Source: Planococcus ruber (lineage in GTDB: Bacteria; Bacillota; Bacilli; Bacillales_A; Planococcaceae). From it: DNA of 64,000 bases. The stretch lies in the NCBI RefSeq assembly GCF_022819085.1, contig NZ_JALHAG010000012.1, positions 310,001 through 374,000 on the forward strand, read 5' to 3'. This document shows positions 9,157-16,590 of this stretch, one piece after another; the stretch's first letter is position 1; each line of letters begins with the position of its first letter. A model generated the notes under the pieces. The model had not been told where the DNA came from. It saw nothing but the letters and a program-made list of their open reading frames with translations, and did not search any database. A program made the translations under genes and the position numbers.

Positions 9157-9676
9157 CGTAAAATCCCTCCAAATCGTTTTTCAGTAATTTCGTCGCCCGG
9201 TGCAGCCGCGACTTCACGGTGCCTTTTGGAATGCCGAGGATCTGCGCCATTTCTTCTTGGGACAAATCATGGTAATAAAATAAGAGAATGACTGCGCGTT
9301 CCGTTTCAGGAAGATTAGCAACAGCATCCCTCACGGTCATCTGTTCCGGCCGGGACAATTCTTCTTTTTGGCGCGGCACCAGAAAGGGCAGAAGAGACGA
9401 CAGTTTCTTGCGCCGGTTTAATTTATTGACCATCAACCGGTACGCAATTTGAAAAAGAAAACTTTTGAGCGTGCCTTTCTGCGGATCGAAGGTTTGCTTA
9501 TGGTCCTGCAGCTTCATGAACGTATCCTGCACGATATCAATGCTCAGCTGCTCCTCTCGGGTGTAACGGAAAATGAAGGAATACAGCGGTTTTTGCATCA
9601 AGCGATAAATGCTGTCTAAAGCATTCGCATCGCCTTGTTGGTAAGCTGTCATCAACTGTTCTTCAGATTTCTCCAC
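9134..9676 (-). CDS. ECF-subfamily RNA polymerase sigma factor
   Basis: A 180-residue sigma factor containing only regions 2 and 4, as in ECF sigmas. Region 2 spans about 25-95 (YSFIFRYTREEQLSIDIVQDTF and KGTLKSFLFQIAYR); region 4 spans about 120-170 with the HTH LSQEEMAQILGIPKGTVKSRLHRA, which reads the -35 box. It is the middle gene of a three-gene overlapping operon: a three-helix membrane protein before it (14-base overlap) and a one-helix membrane protein after it (23-base overlap). Likely controlled by those partners and by its own promoter upstream of the operon. Signal and regulon unknown. Confidence 0.92.
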   Translation of the reverse strand: MEKSEEQLMTAYQQGDANALDSIYRLMQKPLYSFIFRYTREEQLSIDIVQDTFMKLQDHKQTFDPQKGTLKSFLFQIAYRLMVNKLNRRKKLSSLLPFLVPRQKEELSRPEQMTVRDAVANLPETERAVILLFYYHDLSQEEMAQILGIPKGTVKSRLHRATKLLKNDLEGFYDESRAIR

Positions 9677-10040
9677 TTCCGTCTCCCCACCGTTCTTTAA
9701 TCGTCTTCAATGTAATGGAAACGCGGCTGATCAAATAGATGATGGTGACGAGTGACCAGACCTGGGATTGATTCGTAAAAAATTGCACGTAGGGGTTCTC
9801 AACGGATTGCCCGGTGGAAACCAACAAATTCAATATCTGTATACAAACGATCGTATAAATGGCCAAGGCTAAAGTCAAGGTGTCAAAAACATTCCAGCGC
9901 AAATAAATCGTTGTTTTTTTGTAATTGATCTTTCGGTTTTCCCTTACAATATATTTCTTATCCATTGGAATAGCGATGCCTAAAATGACTGCCATCATAA
10001 AAGCGATCACGATTAATGAAACGACCCATCCTGTTCCCAT
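9663..10040 (-). CDS. Three-helix membrane protein of the ECF operon
   Basis: About 125 residues with hydrophobic helices near residues 5-25, 50-75 and 95-112, and a basic cytoplasmic loop (KKYIVRENRKINYKKT). I do not recognise a family. It is the first gene of the sigma-factor operon and overlaps the sigma start, so it is probably a sensor or partner of the sigma/anti-sigma pair. I chose ATG at 10040, with AGGA about ten bases upstream; the GTG at 10049 lies almost on top of that site. Confidence 0.6.
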   Translation of the reverse strand: MGTGWVVSLIVIAFMMAVILGIAIPMDKKYIVRENRKINYKKTTIYLRWNVFDTLTLALAIYTIVCIQILNLLVSTGQSVENPYVQFFTNQSQVWSLVTIIYLISRVSITLKTIKERWGDGSGEI

Positions 10041-10071
10041 TATTTCCACTTCCTTTTTGTCTGATTACTTA

Positions 10072-10100
10072 CTATACAAATGAAAGCGGGAAAAGGTTCA
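10072..10100 (-). promoter_or_regulatory. Candidate autoregulatory ECF promoter
   Basis: On the minus strand TGAACC, a 17-base spacer and GTATAG lie about 30 bases before the operon start. TGAACC resembles the -35 box typical of Bacillus ECF sigmas, and no good sigma-A promoter is visible. This suggests that the encoded sigma factor drives its own operon. Confidence 0.45.
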
Positions 10101-10121
10101 CGCAGATTGCTTTTTTTATGG

Positions 10122-10214
10122 ATGCGCGCGTTCATCCGAGAATGCGCGCGTTCAAATCGATTTGTGCGCGCTCATAAGAAAATGCGCGCGTTCAGAGAAA
10201 TTTATGCGCGTTCA
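10122..10214. repeat. Five-copy tandem array of ATGCGCGCGTTCA units
   Basis: The 13-base unit ATGCGCGCGTTCA occurs exactly at 10122, 10142 and 10182, with degenerate copies near 10163 (GTGCGCGCTCA) and 10204 (ATGCGCGTTCA). The period is close to 20 bases, about two helical turns, and the spacers are unrelated and AT-rich. It lies between the ECF operon promoter and the end of the EamA gene. Confidence 0.8.
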
Positions 10215-10229
10215 GCCAATTCATTCCAT

Positions 10230-10265
10230 AAAAAAAGCCATTTGCAAATTGCAAATGACTTTTTC
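10230..10265 (-). terminator. Terminator of the EamA gene
   Basis: Minus-strand stem GTCATTTGCAA with TTGCAAATGGC followed by seven T. The opposite side is also T-rich, so it may work both ways. Confidence 0.8.
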
Positions 10266-10272
10266 TTCCGGA

Positions 10273-11193
10273 TCAAACCGACGATTCAGCAGCTTGATCC
10301 GAAATGCGGCGCTGCTTTTCTCGCCGCTTTCCAAGGAAATTAACAATAAGAACGCCGCTGATGGCGATAACGCCGCCCACCAGCGAAAGCCCAGAGGGAA
10401 GTTCATGGAGCCACATCCAGGCGACGACAATCGCAACTGCAGGCTCCAGGTAAATCAAGCTCGAGACGGAGCTCGCATTCGCTAGCGACAAAGCAGTGGC
10501 CCATGTCACGTAGGCAATCGCGGCCGGGAAGATGCCGACATAAAGCGTGGCGAAATGAGCTTCAACGGTGGCATTTTGCAGCGCTGAGAAAATGCCGGGT
10601 GAAAAGATCAAAAATGGCAAAGTGCCAGCCCACGTAAAGTAAGCGGTCAGCTCAATGGCTGAATAACGCGTCAGCAGCGTTTTTTGGAAAACAAAAAACA
10701 CGGCGGAAGCACAAGCTGCGATCAAGACGAGGACAGCGCCGTTCGTCAGCGTCAAGGAAGCATCGGCTGAACCGAATGCAATGAACAGAATCCCGATAAA
10801 TCCGATGCCGAGGCCGACCCAGCCGATTCCAGTCAATCGCTCTTTCAAGAAAAAGAAAGCGATGAGAGCAGTGAATATCGGTCCGGAACCGACGAGCATG
10901 CCGGCCGTTCCGGCAGAGATGGATTCCATGCCGAATGTAACGAAAATATGGTAGAGGCTGATGCCGATCCAGCCAAGCAGCAAGATTCTTAAAATATCGC
11001 TTTTATGCGGCAGGCGGAATTTCGTTCCTGGCCATAAAGCATAAATCAGAAAAAGAATGGAAGCGACCATGAAGCGGACCAACACATTTTGGCCAGCATC
11101 ATAGCCGCCTTGCAAACTGACCCGGATGGCGGCAAATGAAGAACCCCAAATCAAAACAGAAAATAAGGCTAGTGAAAAAGCTTTCGAGTTCAA
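10273..11193 (-). CDS. EamA-family (DMT superfamily) transporter
   Basis: A 306-residue integral membrane protein with ten predicted helices in two homologous EamA halves (about 1-145 and 150-295). Family hallmarks include ALFSVLIWGSSFAAIRVSL at the N terminus and a proline-containing YLEPAVAIVVAW segment in the second half. Such proteins export metabolites or amino acids; the substrate cannot be read. The start is most likely TTG at 11193, with GGAGGAG six bases upstream; the TTG at 11217 has no ribosome site. Confidence 0.85.
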   Translation of the reverse strand: MNSKAFSLALFSVLIWGSSFAAIRVSLQGGYDAGQNVLVRFMVASILFLIYALWPGTKFRLPHKSDILRILLLGWIGISLYHIFVTFGMESISAGTAGMLVGSGPIFTALIAFFFLKERLTGIGWVGLGIGFIGILFIAFGSADASLTLTNGAVLVLIAACASAVFFVFQKTLLTRYSAIELTAYFTWAGTLPFLIFSPGIFSALQNATVEAHFATLYVGIFPAAIAYVTWATALSLANASSVSSLIYLEPAVAIVVAWMWLHELPSGLSLVGGVIAISGVLIVNFLGKRREKQRRISDQAAESSV

Positions 11194-11305
11194 AAAATCT
11201 CCTCCGGTACCGATCAATTACTTTATTTTCCTTCTCATAAAAAAAGAGGAACGTTTTTACAGACAGCTTCTATTATATTCGCTAATCATAGAAATGTCTT
11301 TAGTT

Positions 11306-12214
11306 TTACATTAAGGCTACAAGCAATAAGGGAATTGTAATTAAGCTGGCGACGGTGCTGACGAACATCGCACTGGATACCATATCCGGATTCATCTTAA
11401 AGTTAATAGCTAGCAATGTGGTGGTGGCGGCGGCTGGAGTAGCGGCTGACAGCAAAAGCACCTGTGTTTCCAAGGAATCGTCCGGATAGAGCAACGCCAG
11501 CAGAAGAAAGGCAATCAACGGAAAAATCGCCAGTTTCAAAACAGTGGCGGTCGCAATGAACGTGATGACATTTTTGAGTTGGATGGAAGCCAATGTCACG
11601 CCGAGCAGCGTCAGCATCGTCGGAATCGCTGCTTGCCCCAATAAGCCAGAAGCATTTTCAATTGCTTGCGGTACAGGAATTTGAACGAGTTTCAAGAAAA
11701 GTGCTGTTAAAATGGCGATAAAGCCCGGCATCCGGATGATGGTCCGGAAAATATCTTTTTGGGAAGTTTTGCCGTTGTTTGAAGCATAGTAAATGCCGGC
11801 GGAATTCATCAGAAAAGATTGCGTGACGACATAAATGATAGCGATGGCCACGCCTTCATCTCCAAAAGCGAAGAGCACGATCGGCAGCCCATAATTCCCG
11901 GTATTCGGAAATCCACTCGCCAGCATCATGGTGTTTTTATAAGCCGGTTCCCATTTGAAAATGAAAGCTGCAATTTGGATAAATACCGCGTAGCAGGCAA
12001 ATAAAAGCAGCGCAAATCCGGCAATTTTGGCTAAGTCATTCCATTCCAAAGATGAAACCGTTACAGAATGGAAGAACAGCGCTGGGCTGAAGACATAAAT
12101 GCAAAGGTCCGAAACAGACTTGGAATGGATCGGCATAAATTTTCCGATAAAAAAGCCGATGCCCAGCAAAAGAAAAACGGGAAGGATTACATTAAGGATT
12201 TCTGCAATGACCAA
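11306..12214 (-). CDS. AEC-family (auxin efflux carrier-like) transporter
   Basis: A roughly 302-residue membrane protein with ten helices in two five-helix halves, typical of the AEC family that exports small organic acids such as malate or malonate. Signature stretches are ILPVFLLLGIGFFIGK at the N terminus and ASGFPNTGNYGLPIVLFAFG near the crossing of the first half. I place the start at TTG 12214, nine bases behind GGAG; the ATG at 12223 directly abuts that site. Longer frames reaching 12331 run into the terminator of the upstream gene and are unlikely. Substrate unknown. Confidence 0.82.
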   Translation of the reverse strand: MVIAEILNVILPVFLLLGIGFFIGKFMPIHSKSVSDLCIYVFSPALFFHSVTVSSLEWNDLAKIAGFALLLFACYAVFIQIAAFIFKWEPAYKNTMMLASGFPNTGNYGLPIVLFAFGDEGVAIAIIYVVTQSFLMNSAGIYYASNNGKTSQKDIFRTIIRMPGFIAILTALFLKLVQIPVPQAIENASGLLGQAAIPTMLTLLGVTLASIQLKNVITFIATATVLKLAIFPLIAFLLLALLYPDDSLETQVLLLSAATPAAATTTLLAINFKMNPDMVSSAMFVSTVASLITIPLLLVALM

Positions 12215-12317
12215 AACAATCATCTCCAATAACTTATCAATCAAATTTATAGGTATGCTTATTATCATAACGCAAATTTCTGGGCTCAAACGGACATTCG
12301 AGATGATTATCCGGTCC

Positions 12318-12365
12318 AAAATAAAAAACAAGCTCCAAGAGAAAATTGATCTCTGAAGCTTGTTT
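12318..12365 (-). terminator. Terminator of the LTA-synthase-like gene
   Basis: On the minus strand a two-part stem (AAACAAGCT with AGCTTGTTT, plus an inner AGAGA with TCTCT) is followed by TTTTTTATTTT. Confidence 0.8.
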
Positions 12366-12367
12366 CA

Positions 12368-14221
12368 TTAAGGGCGGCTGGACTGCCGCAATTCATCCAA
12401 GGCGTTTTCCTGGATGATGGTGTCTGAAACTTGCAGCTGTTTCGCCGCTTTGCCGATGTGAGGTTCGCATCGGTCAAACGGAATTTCCTCTTCTGTGTCA
12501 ATGGAATAGCATGTGCCTGAGCCAATCGGCTCCGTAAGATCCGGCAGATAATACACATCTTCAAAGCGGAAGGAACCGTCGCGGAACACCGTTAAATTTG
12601 CTTCCTCATCCATTAAAGACTGGCCGAGCACATAAGGCTGGCTGATGCCAAGAATCGCTAAGATAGTTGGCGTGATATCAATTTGGCCGCCGCTTTTATC
12701 GACGGTCTCACCTTGAGCAAGGTTTGGCGGCTTAATAAATAGGGGCACTCGCCGGCCGAGTTCAAACTGATCGACCGCTGACTCGACCTCAAATTCCTTG
12801 GCCATCTCACTGCCGTCCTTTTGAAGGCCGCTGTCATGGTCGCCATAGAAGACAACGAGCGCATCGTCCCAAATGCCTTTGTCTTTCAATTCTTGGACCA
12901 TCACTCCGACAGATCCGTCAACGTAATGGATGGTCTGGTAATAGCCTTTTAAAAGCGGATCCTCATAGCTTGATAAATCAAGGTCCCGGTCTTCTTCCGG
13001 AATTTCATACGGGATATGGCTCGTCAATGCGACAAGAAAAGCAAAAAACGGCTCTTCCAATTCTTCCATATGCTCGATCGAAGTCGTAAAGAATTCTGTA
13101 TCGTTCACTGCCATCCCGATTTTCTTTTCTTCCGGGTAATCCTCTTTACTGAAAAACTGATCAAAACCGATATTTTGATAGAAGCTGTCCCGGTTCCAGA
13201 AATCTTTTTCATACGCATGCATGGCGGCAGTGGTGTAGCCGTTTTCCTTTAAAGCTGCCGGCAGTGAATCGAATTCATTTTTTTCGTACTGCGTATAGAC
13301 TGAGCCTGAACGCAAGGGCTGAAGCGAAGTATTCGTGATAAATTCGGCATCAGAGGTTCTTCCTTCGTGCGTCTGGTGGTAAAAAGATGGGAAGTAAAGC
13401 ATTTCTTCAGTAAGCTTATTTAAATTTGGCGTCAATTCCTGGCCGTCCACTTCGTGGTGGATGACACTGCTTTGGAAAGACTCAAGTTGAACGAGGATAA
13501 CATTCGGCTGCTCTTCGGCAGCTTCTGCATTTTCTCCGCCTTTATTGGCTCCTCGAATGAGTGATTCTTCTTCCGCTGTTACGCGATTTTCTTTGCTGAG
13601 GAGATCGATTCCGCCTTTGGCGAGATCAAGCCCATGATAGCCCCAAAACCCAAACTGATAATAATCCTGCATATCGGCAACGGTTGGATCAAAGGGCGAA
13701 GCGCCTTTAGCAAAATAATCCGTTAGCATCGGGAGCGCGTATAATCCGATTCCGGCAGCTAACACAATGCCGGCGTACTTCTTCCGATTCGAATGTTGAG
13801 CTTGTGCCTGGCGTTTTCGCATAATCCAAATGACTGCGCCAAACAAGAGCAAGTCTGCAAAAAAGAAAAAGTCCGTGGCTTGGATCAGCGTTAAAAATCC
13901 GCCGCCGACATCATTGATTTGAGTGATATCCGACAGCAATGAGATGGAGAGGAAATCTTGGAAATAGCGGTAATACCATAAGTCGGAAATCAATAAGGTG
14001 CTGTGGAGAAAGAGCAGAAACAGAAGAATCCATTGCCTTGTTTTTGCTTTCAGCAGCAAGGTCCAGCAGGAGAGAATCAAAACAGTGGCGAGATTCAAAA
14101 GGAAAAATCCGAATTCGAATTCAGTTCTGCTTAAGGAGCTGAACAGATAAATTTTTGAAATGGACAGTATGACATAAATGATGTAATCAAAAAAAAAAAC
14201 ATGAGAATCCCTCCGCAGCAT
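12368..14221 (-). CDS. LTA-synthase-like sulfatase-fold membrane enzyme
   Basis: A 617-residue protein with five N-terminal membrane helices (to about 170) and an extracellular sulfatase-fold domain. Metal and catalytic motifs match LtaS: Glu247 in QLESFQ, nucleophile Thr289 in EGRTSDAEF, then FYGDHDSG near 455. It would polymerise glycerol-phosphate onto a glycolipid to make lipoteichoic acid, or act as primase or accessory. The start is odd: the only strong ribosome site (GGAGGG, 14214-14209) points at ATG 14202, which is out of frame because of an 11-base T run. The in-frame ATG at 14221 has a poor site. Length variation of the run may switch expression. Confidence 0.85.
   Translation of the reverse strand: MLRRDSHVFFFDYIIYVILSISKIYLFSSLSRTEFEFGFFLLNLATVLILSCWTLLLKAKTRQWILLFLLFLHSTLLISDLWYYRYFQDFLSISLLSDITQINDVGGGFLTLIQATDFFFFADLLLFGAVIWIMRKRQAQAQHSNRKKYAGIVLAAGIGLYALPMLTDYFAKGASPFDPTVADMQDYYQFGFWGYHGLDLAKGGIDLLSKENRVTAEEESLIRGANKGGENAEAAEEQPNVILVQLESFQSSVIHHEVDGQELTPNLNKLTEEMLYFPSFYHQTHEGRTSDAEFITNTSLQPLRSGSVYTQYEKNEFDSLPAALKENGYTTAAMHAYEKDFWNRDSFYQNIGFDQFFSKEDYPEEKKIGMAVNDTEFFTTSIEHMEELEEPFFAFLVALTSHIPYEIPEEDRDLDLSSYEDPLLKGYYQTIHYVDGSVGVMVQELKDKGIWDDALVVFYGDHDSGLQKDGSEMAKEFEVESAVDQFELGRRVPLFIKPPNLAQGETVDKSGGQIDITPTILAILGISQPYVLGQSLMDEEANLTVFRDGSFRFEDVYYLPDLTEPIGSGTCYSIDTEEEIPFDRCEPHIGKAAKQLQVSDTIIQENALDELRQSSRP
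14189..14199 (-). repeat. Homopolymeric T11 tract at the start of the LTA-synthase-like gene
   Basis: Eleven consecutive T on the coding (minus) strand directly follow the ATG at 14202, which has a perfectly spaced GGAGGG. With 11 T that ATG opens a 23-codon dead-end frame; with 9 or 12 T it would be in frame with the enzyme. Confidence 0.8.
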
Positions 14222-14297
14222 TCACTTTCAAATCGTATGTTGTCTTTCTCCTTACCTCTTTTAAAGGAGACAAAAACCTTTTCGGCAAAGAGATTTT

Positions 14298-14323
14298 GTT
14301 TTAGAGCCTAAAGGATAAGGTAT
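14298..14323 (+). promoter_or_regulatory. Sigma-B-like promoter of the Imm5-like gene
   Basis: GTTTTA, 14-base spacer, AGGTAT, compared with GTTTAA-N12-15-GGGTAT; ten of twelve positions match. It leaves a leader of about 110 bases that includes a short hairpin (ACTCC/GGAGT near 14338-14354). Confidence 0.4.
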
Positions 14324-14442
14324 AAAGAAGGAAAGAACTCCTGAAGTAGCGGAGTAGCCATGGAAGAAAGAATTTCGCATTGAAATTTTCTATTGGAAAA
14401 TAAGCTTTAAACGATAAACTCAGAAAGGCGGTGAAATGAAAA

Positions 14443-14889
14443 ATGTCATCGCAAAACTTTGTTGATTCCGACATCAAGGAAAAAATTGAAGAGCAGTTGG
14501 AGAAAATCGACCACTCTACAGCCGTGCGCTGGGCAGCTGATTGCGCAGAGCATGTGCTTTCTTATTATGAGCAGTTGTTTCCGGCGGACCAGCGTTTGAA
14601 AAGCGCCATTGAAGCGGCGCATTTATGGACGCAAGGAGAAATGAAAGTAAGGGATGCGCGCAAAGCGGCATTTGATGCACATGCTGCTGCAAGAGAAACG
14701 GAAGATGAGGCGGCCGCCTCAGCAGCAAGAGCGGCTGGGCAAGCTGTTTCAACTGCTCATATGGCCGAACATGCAATCCATGCTTCAACGTATGCCGTGA
14801 AATCTGTCGCTTATGCAAAAGGCTTCAGTGAAGACGCTGTAGCAGAAGAACGGAAATGGCAATACGAAAGGCTCCTGGAGCTGGCATGA
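14443..14889 (+). CDS. Imm5-like putative immunity protein
   Basis: A 148-residue alanine-rich helical protein matching the Imm-5-like family: AVRWAADCAEHVLSYYEQLFP near residue 26, an AIEAAHLWTQGE block, a long run of Ala and His residues (AAGQAVSTAHMAEHAIHAS) and a WQYERLLEL end. Members are annotated as immunity proteins of polymorphic toxin systems, yet no toxin gene is adjacent. It stands alone between a possible sigma-B promoter and a terminator, so another stress-related role is possible. Start supported by AAAGGCGGTGA about ten bases upstream. Confidence 0.7.
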   Translation: MSSQNFVDSDIKEKIEEQLEKIDHSTAVRWAADCAEHVLSYYEQLFPADQRLKSAIEAAHLWTQGEMKVRDARKAAFDAHAAARETEDEAAASAARAAGQAVSTAHMAEHAIHASTYAVKSVAYAKGFSEDAVAEERKWQYERLLELA

Positions 14890-14906
14890 GAAGCGGCTAT
14901 TTTTTG

Positions 14907-14936
14907 AAAACCGAGAGAAAACTCTCGGTTTTTTAG
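14907..14936 (+). terminator. Terminator after the Imm5-like gene
   Basis: Stem AAAACCGAGAG with CTCTCGGTTTT, then TTT. It is nearly identical to a second hairpin at 15190. Confidence 0.85.
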
Positions 14937-14939
14937 TTT

Positions 14940-15186
14940 GTTGAAAAATAGAAATGAAAATCTCGTTTAGAACCCCGATATTCCGCAAAACGGGGGTGAA
15001 GCGATTGATCGTGGCTTTCGAGGACAAACGCTTTGCGGCGAGCTTGCGCAGGATCACGTGTCTTGAAATGATGCATTTATAAGAACCTCGTCTCCGCTGT
15101 TTTGCTTCATATCTTTCGAAAGTGTTCCAGCACCGCAGTGCGGAATTCAGAAGCAGACGCGCCAATCCAGCTAGTTGCTCAATAAT
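14940..15186. other. Non-coding insert between duplicated terminators
   Basis: About 250 bases of higher GC than its flanks without a convincing reading frame. An open frame on the minus strand across 14785-15255 lacks a ribosome site and a recognisable product. The patch has the look of an interspersed repeat or remnant; it begins with a CCCCG/CGGGG hairpin near 14973-14995. Confidence 0.45.
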
Positions 15187-15189
15187 TTG

Positions 15190-15217
15190 AAAACCGAGAG
15201 GGAACTCTCGGGTTTTT
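15190..15217 (+). terminator. Second copy of the Imm5-type terminator
   Basis: AAAACCGAGAG with CTCTCGGGTTTT. The surrounding 36 bases (15187-15222) match 14904-14939 at 32 positions, so this is a direct duplication 283 bases apart. Confidence 0.75.
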
Positions 15218-15289
15218 ATTTTCTCCAAAATTATTTGCGGGTATTTTTTGAACATTAAAAAAGTATAGATGATATTGAAAGAGTGCTAG

Positions 15290-15326
15290 TGATAGCGCTT
15301 TCATAAGCTATTTTCCTAGCTATACT
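15290..15326 (+). promoter_or_regulatory. cre site overlapping the chvE operon promoter
   Basis: TGATAGCGCTTTCA (15290-15303) matches the catabolite-responsive element TGWAANCGNTNWCA at 13 of 14 positions. It overlaps a -35-like CTTTCA/TTTCAT and lies before TATACT (15321-15326). CcpA bound here would repress the sugar importer when better carbon sources are present. Confidence 0.6.
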
Positions 15327-15365
15327 GAAAAAGAAGGCGAACAAAAGAGCGAAAGGGGAATGGCA

Positions 15366-16502
15366 ATGAAAACGAAGGGGAAAAAGTTTACGTTATTTCT
15401 TGTCTTGATGATTTTTGCATTGATTACTGCAGCATGCAGTGATGGAGGCGGAGACTCAGAAGGCGGAGGCAGCAGCAGCAACGGCCAAGTGGACGTCGGA
15501 ATTGTGTTGCCGACAAAAGATGAACCGCGTTGGGTGCAGGATGAGCAGCGCTTTAAAGATGCATTGGCAGAAACAGATTATTCAACTGAAATTCTATTCA
15601 GCCAAGGATCTTCTGCAAAAGAAAAAGAAAACGTGGATATTTTATTGAATAAAGGGATCAAAGTACTGATCATCAGCCCGCACGACGGGGCAGCAGCGGC
15701 AGCGGCAGTTGAATCTGCGAAAAAAGATGATGTGACAGTTATCGCTTATGACCGATTGATCACAGATACAGATACAGTAGATTATTATGTAACATTCGAC
15801 AGCCTGGCAGTCGGAGCGGCTCAAGGGCAATACTTGATCGACAAGGCTGAAGGAACGGGCGTCCCGCTTTACCTGTACGCAGGGGCTTCTTCTGACAACA
15901 ATGCTTTCCTATTCTTCCAAGGCGCTTGGAGCGTATTGCAGCCGAAAATTGCAGATGGCACATTTAAAATTGCCAATTCCAGCGAAGCGGAAGCATTAAA
16001 AGACACAGCCGAATTATCACGTGACCAACTGAGCAAAATTCTAGGGCAAGTGACGACGAACTGGGATCCAAACGAAGCGAAGAACAAAGCACAAACGCAC
16101 TTAACGGGTGTAGCGGCTGACATGAAAGGCGATGTATCGATCTTAGCGCCGAACGATGGAACAGCACGTGCGATTGCGGATGTATTTTCTTCTGACGGAG
16201 ACATCACAAATTACACGATTACGGGGCAAGATGCTGAAAAAGCTTCGATCCAATACGTAATTGATGAAAAGCAATCAATGACTGTCTTCAAAGATGTCCG
16301 CACACTTGTAAAAGATGCAATCGACATGGCAGTTACGGTTCTTGACGACGGAACACCGGAAACAACGGGTTCTTACAATAATGGAACAGCTGACATTAAA
16401 GCGAAGCAAACAGATGTAATCGTTGTCGACAAAGAAAACGTTAAACAAGAATTGATCGATTCCGAGTACTATGAAGCAAGCGAATTTACAGGACTGGAAT
16501 AG
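15366..16502 (+). CDS. chvE: Multiple-monosaccharide ABC transporter substrate-binding lipoprotein, ChvE-like
   Basis: A 378-residue lipoprotein (lipobox TAAC near residue 24, then a Gly/Ser linker) of the type I periplasmic-binding fold that binds aldoses for import. Segments matching ChvE are VLPTKDEPRWVQDEQRF, YDRLITDTDTVDYYVTFDS, SDNNAFLFFQGAWSVLQP, TNWDPNEAK, GQDAEKASIQYV and DKENVKQELIDSEYY. It precedes the ATPase and permease genes mmsA/mmsB. Start at 15366 because AAAGGGGA lies seven bases upstream; the ATG at 15360 touches it. Which sugar (xylose, glucose, arabinose, galactose) cannot be told. Confidence 0.88.
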   Translation: MKTKGKKFTLFLVLMIFALITAACSDGGGDSEGGGSSSNGQVDVGIVLPTKDEPRWVQDEQRFKDALAETDYSTEILFSQGSSAKEKENVDILLNKGIKVLIISPHDGAAAAAAVESAKKDDVTVIAYDRLITDTDTVDYYVTFDSLAVGAAQGQYLIDKAEGTGVPLYLYAGASSDNNAFLFFQGAWSVLQPKIADGTFKIANSSEAEALKDTAELSRDQLSKILGQVTTNWDPNEAKNKAQTHLTGVAADMKGDVSILAPNDGTARAIADVFSSDGDITNYTITGQDAEKASIQYVIDEKQSMTVFKDVRTLVKDAIDMAVTVLDDGTPETTGSYNNGTADIKAKQTDVIVVDKENVKQELIDSEYYEASEFTGLE

Positions 16503-16518
16503 AATTGAAAAGGCAACA

Positions 16519-16560
16519 GCGAAATAGTGATAGAGCCATCTATCACTATTTCGCCTTTCT
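16519..16560 (+). terminator. Intercistronic hairpin between chvE and mmsA
   Basis: Perfect 15-bp stem (16519-16533 with 16540-16554) and a 6-base loop, followed only by CTTTCT. It probably acts as a partial terminator or 3'-end stabiliser so that binding protein is made in excess over the membrane components. Confidence 0.7.
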
Positions 16561-16590
16561 GCTAATTGTTTGCTTAAAGGAGGATTATCA

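Noticed and set aside
10122..10214. CRISPR array
   Set aside because: Repeats are only 13 bases with 7-base spacers and no cas genes are present.
12215..12331. Longer N terminus of the AEC transporter
   Set aside because: It would start within the terminator of the upstream gene; the family N terminus fits the short start.
14785..15255. A 156-codon open frame on the minus strand across the duplicated terminators
   Set aside because: No ribosome site, no recognisable product, and it runs through two terminators and into the Imm5-like gene.
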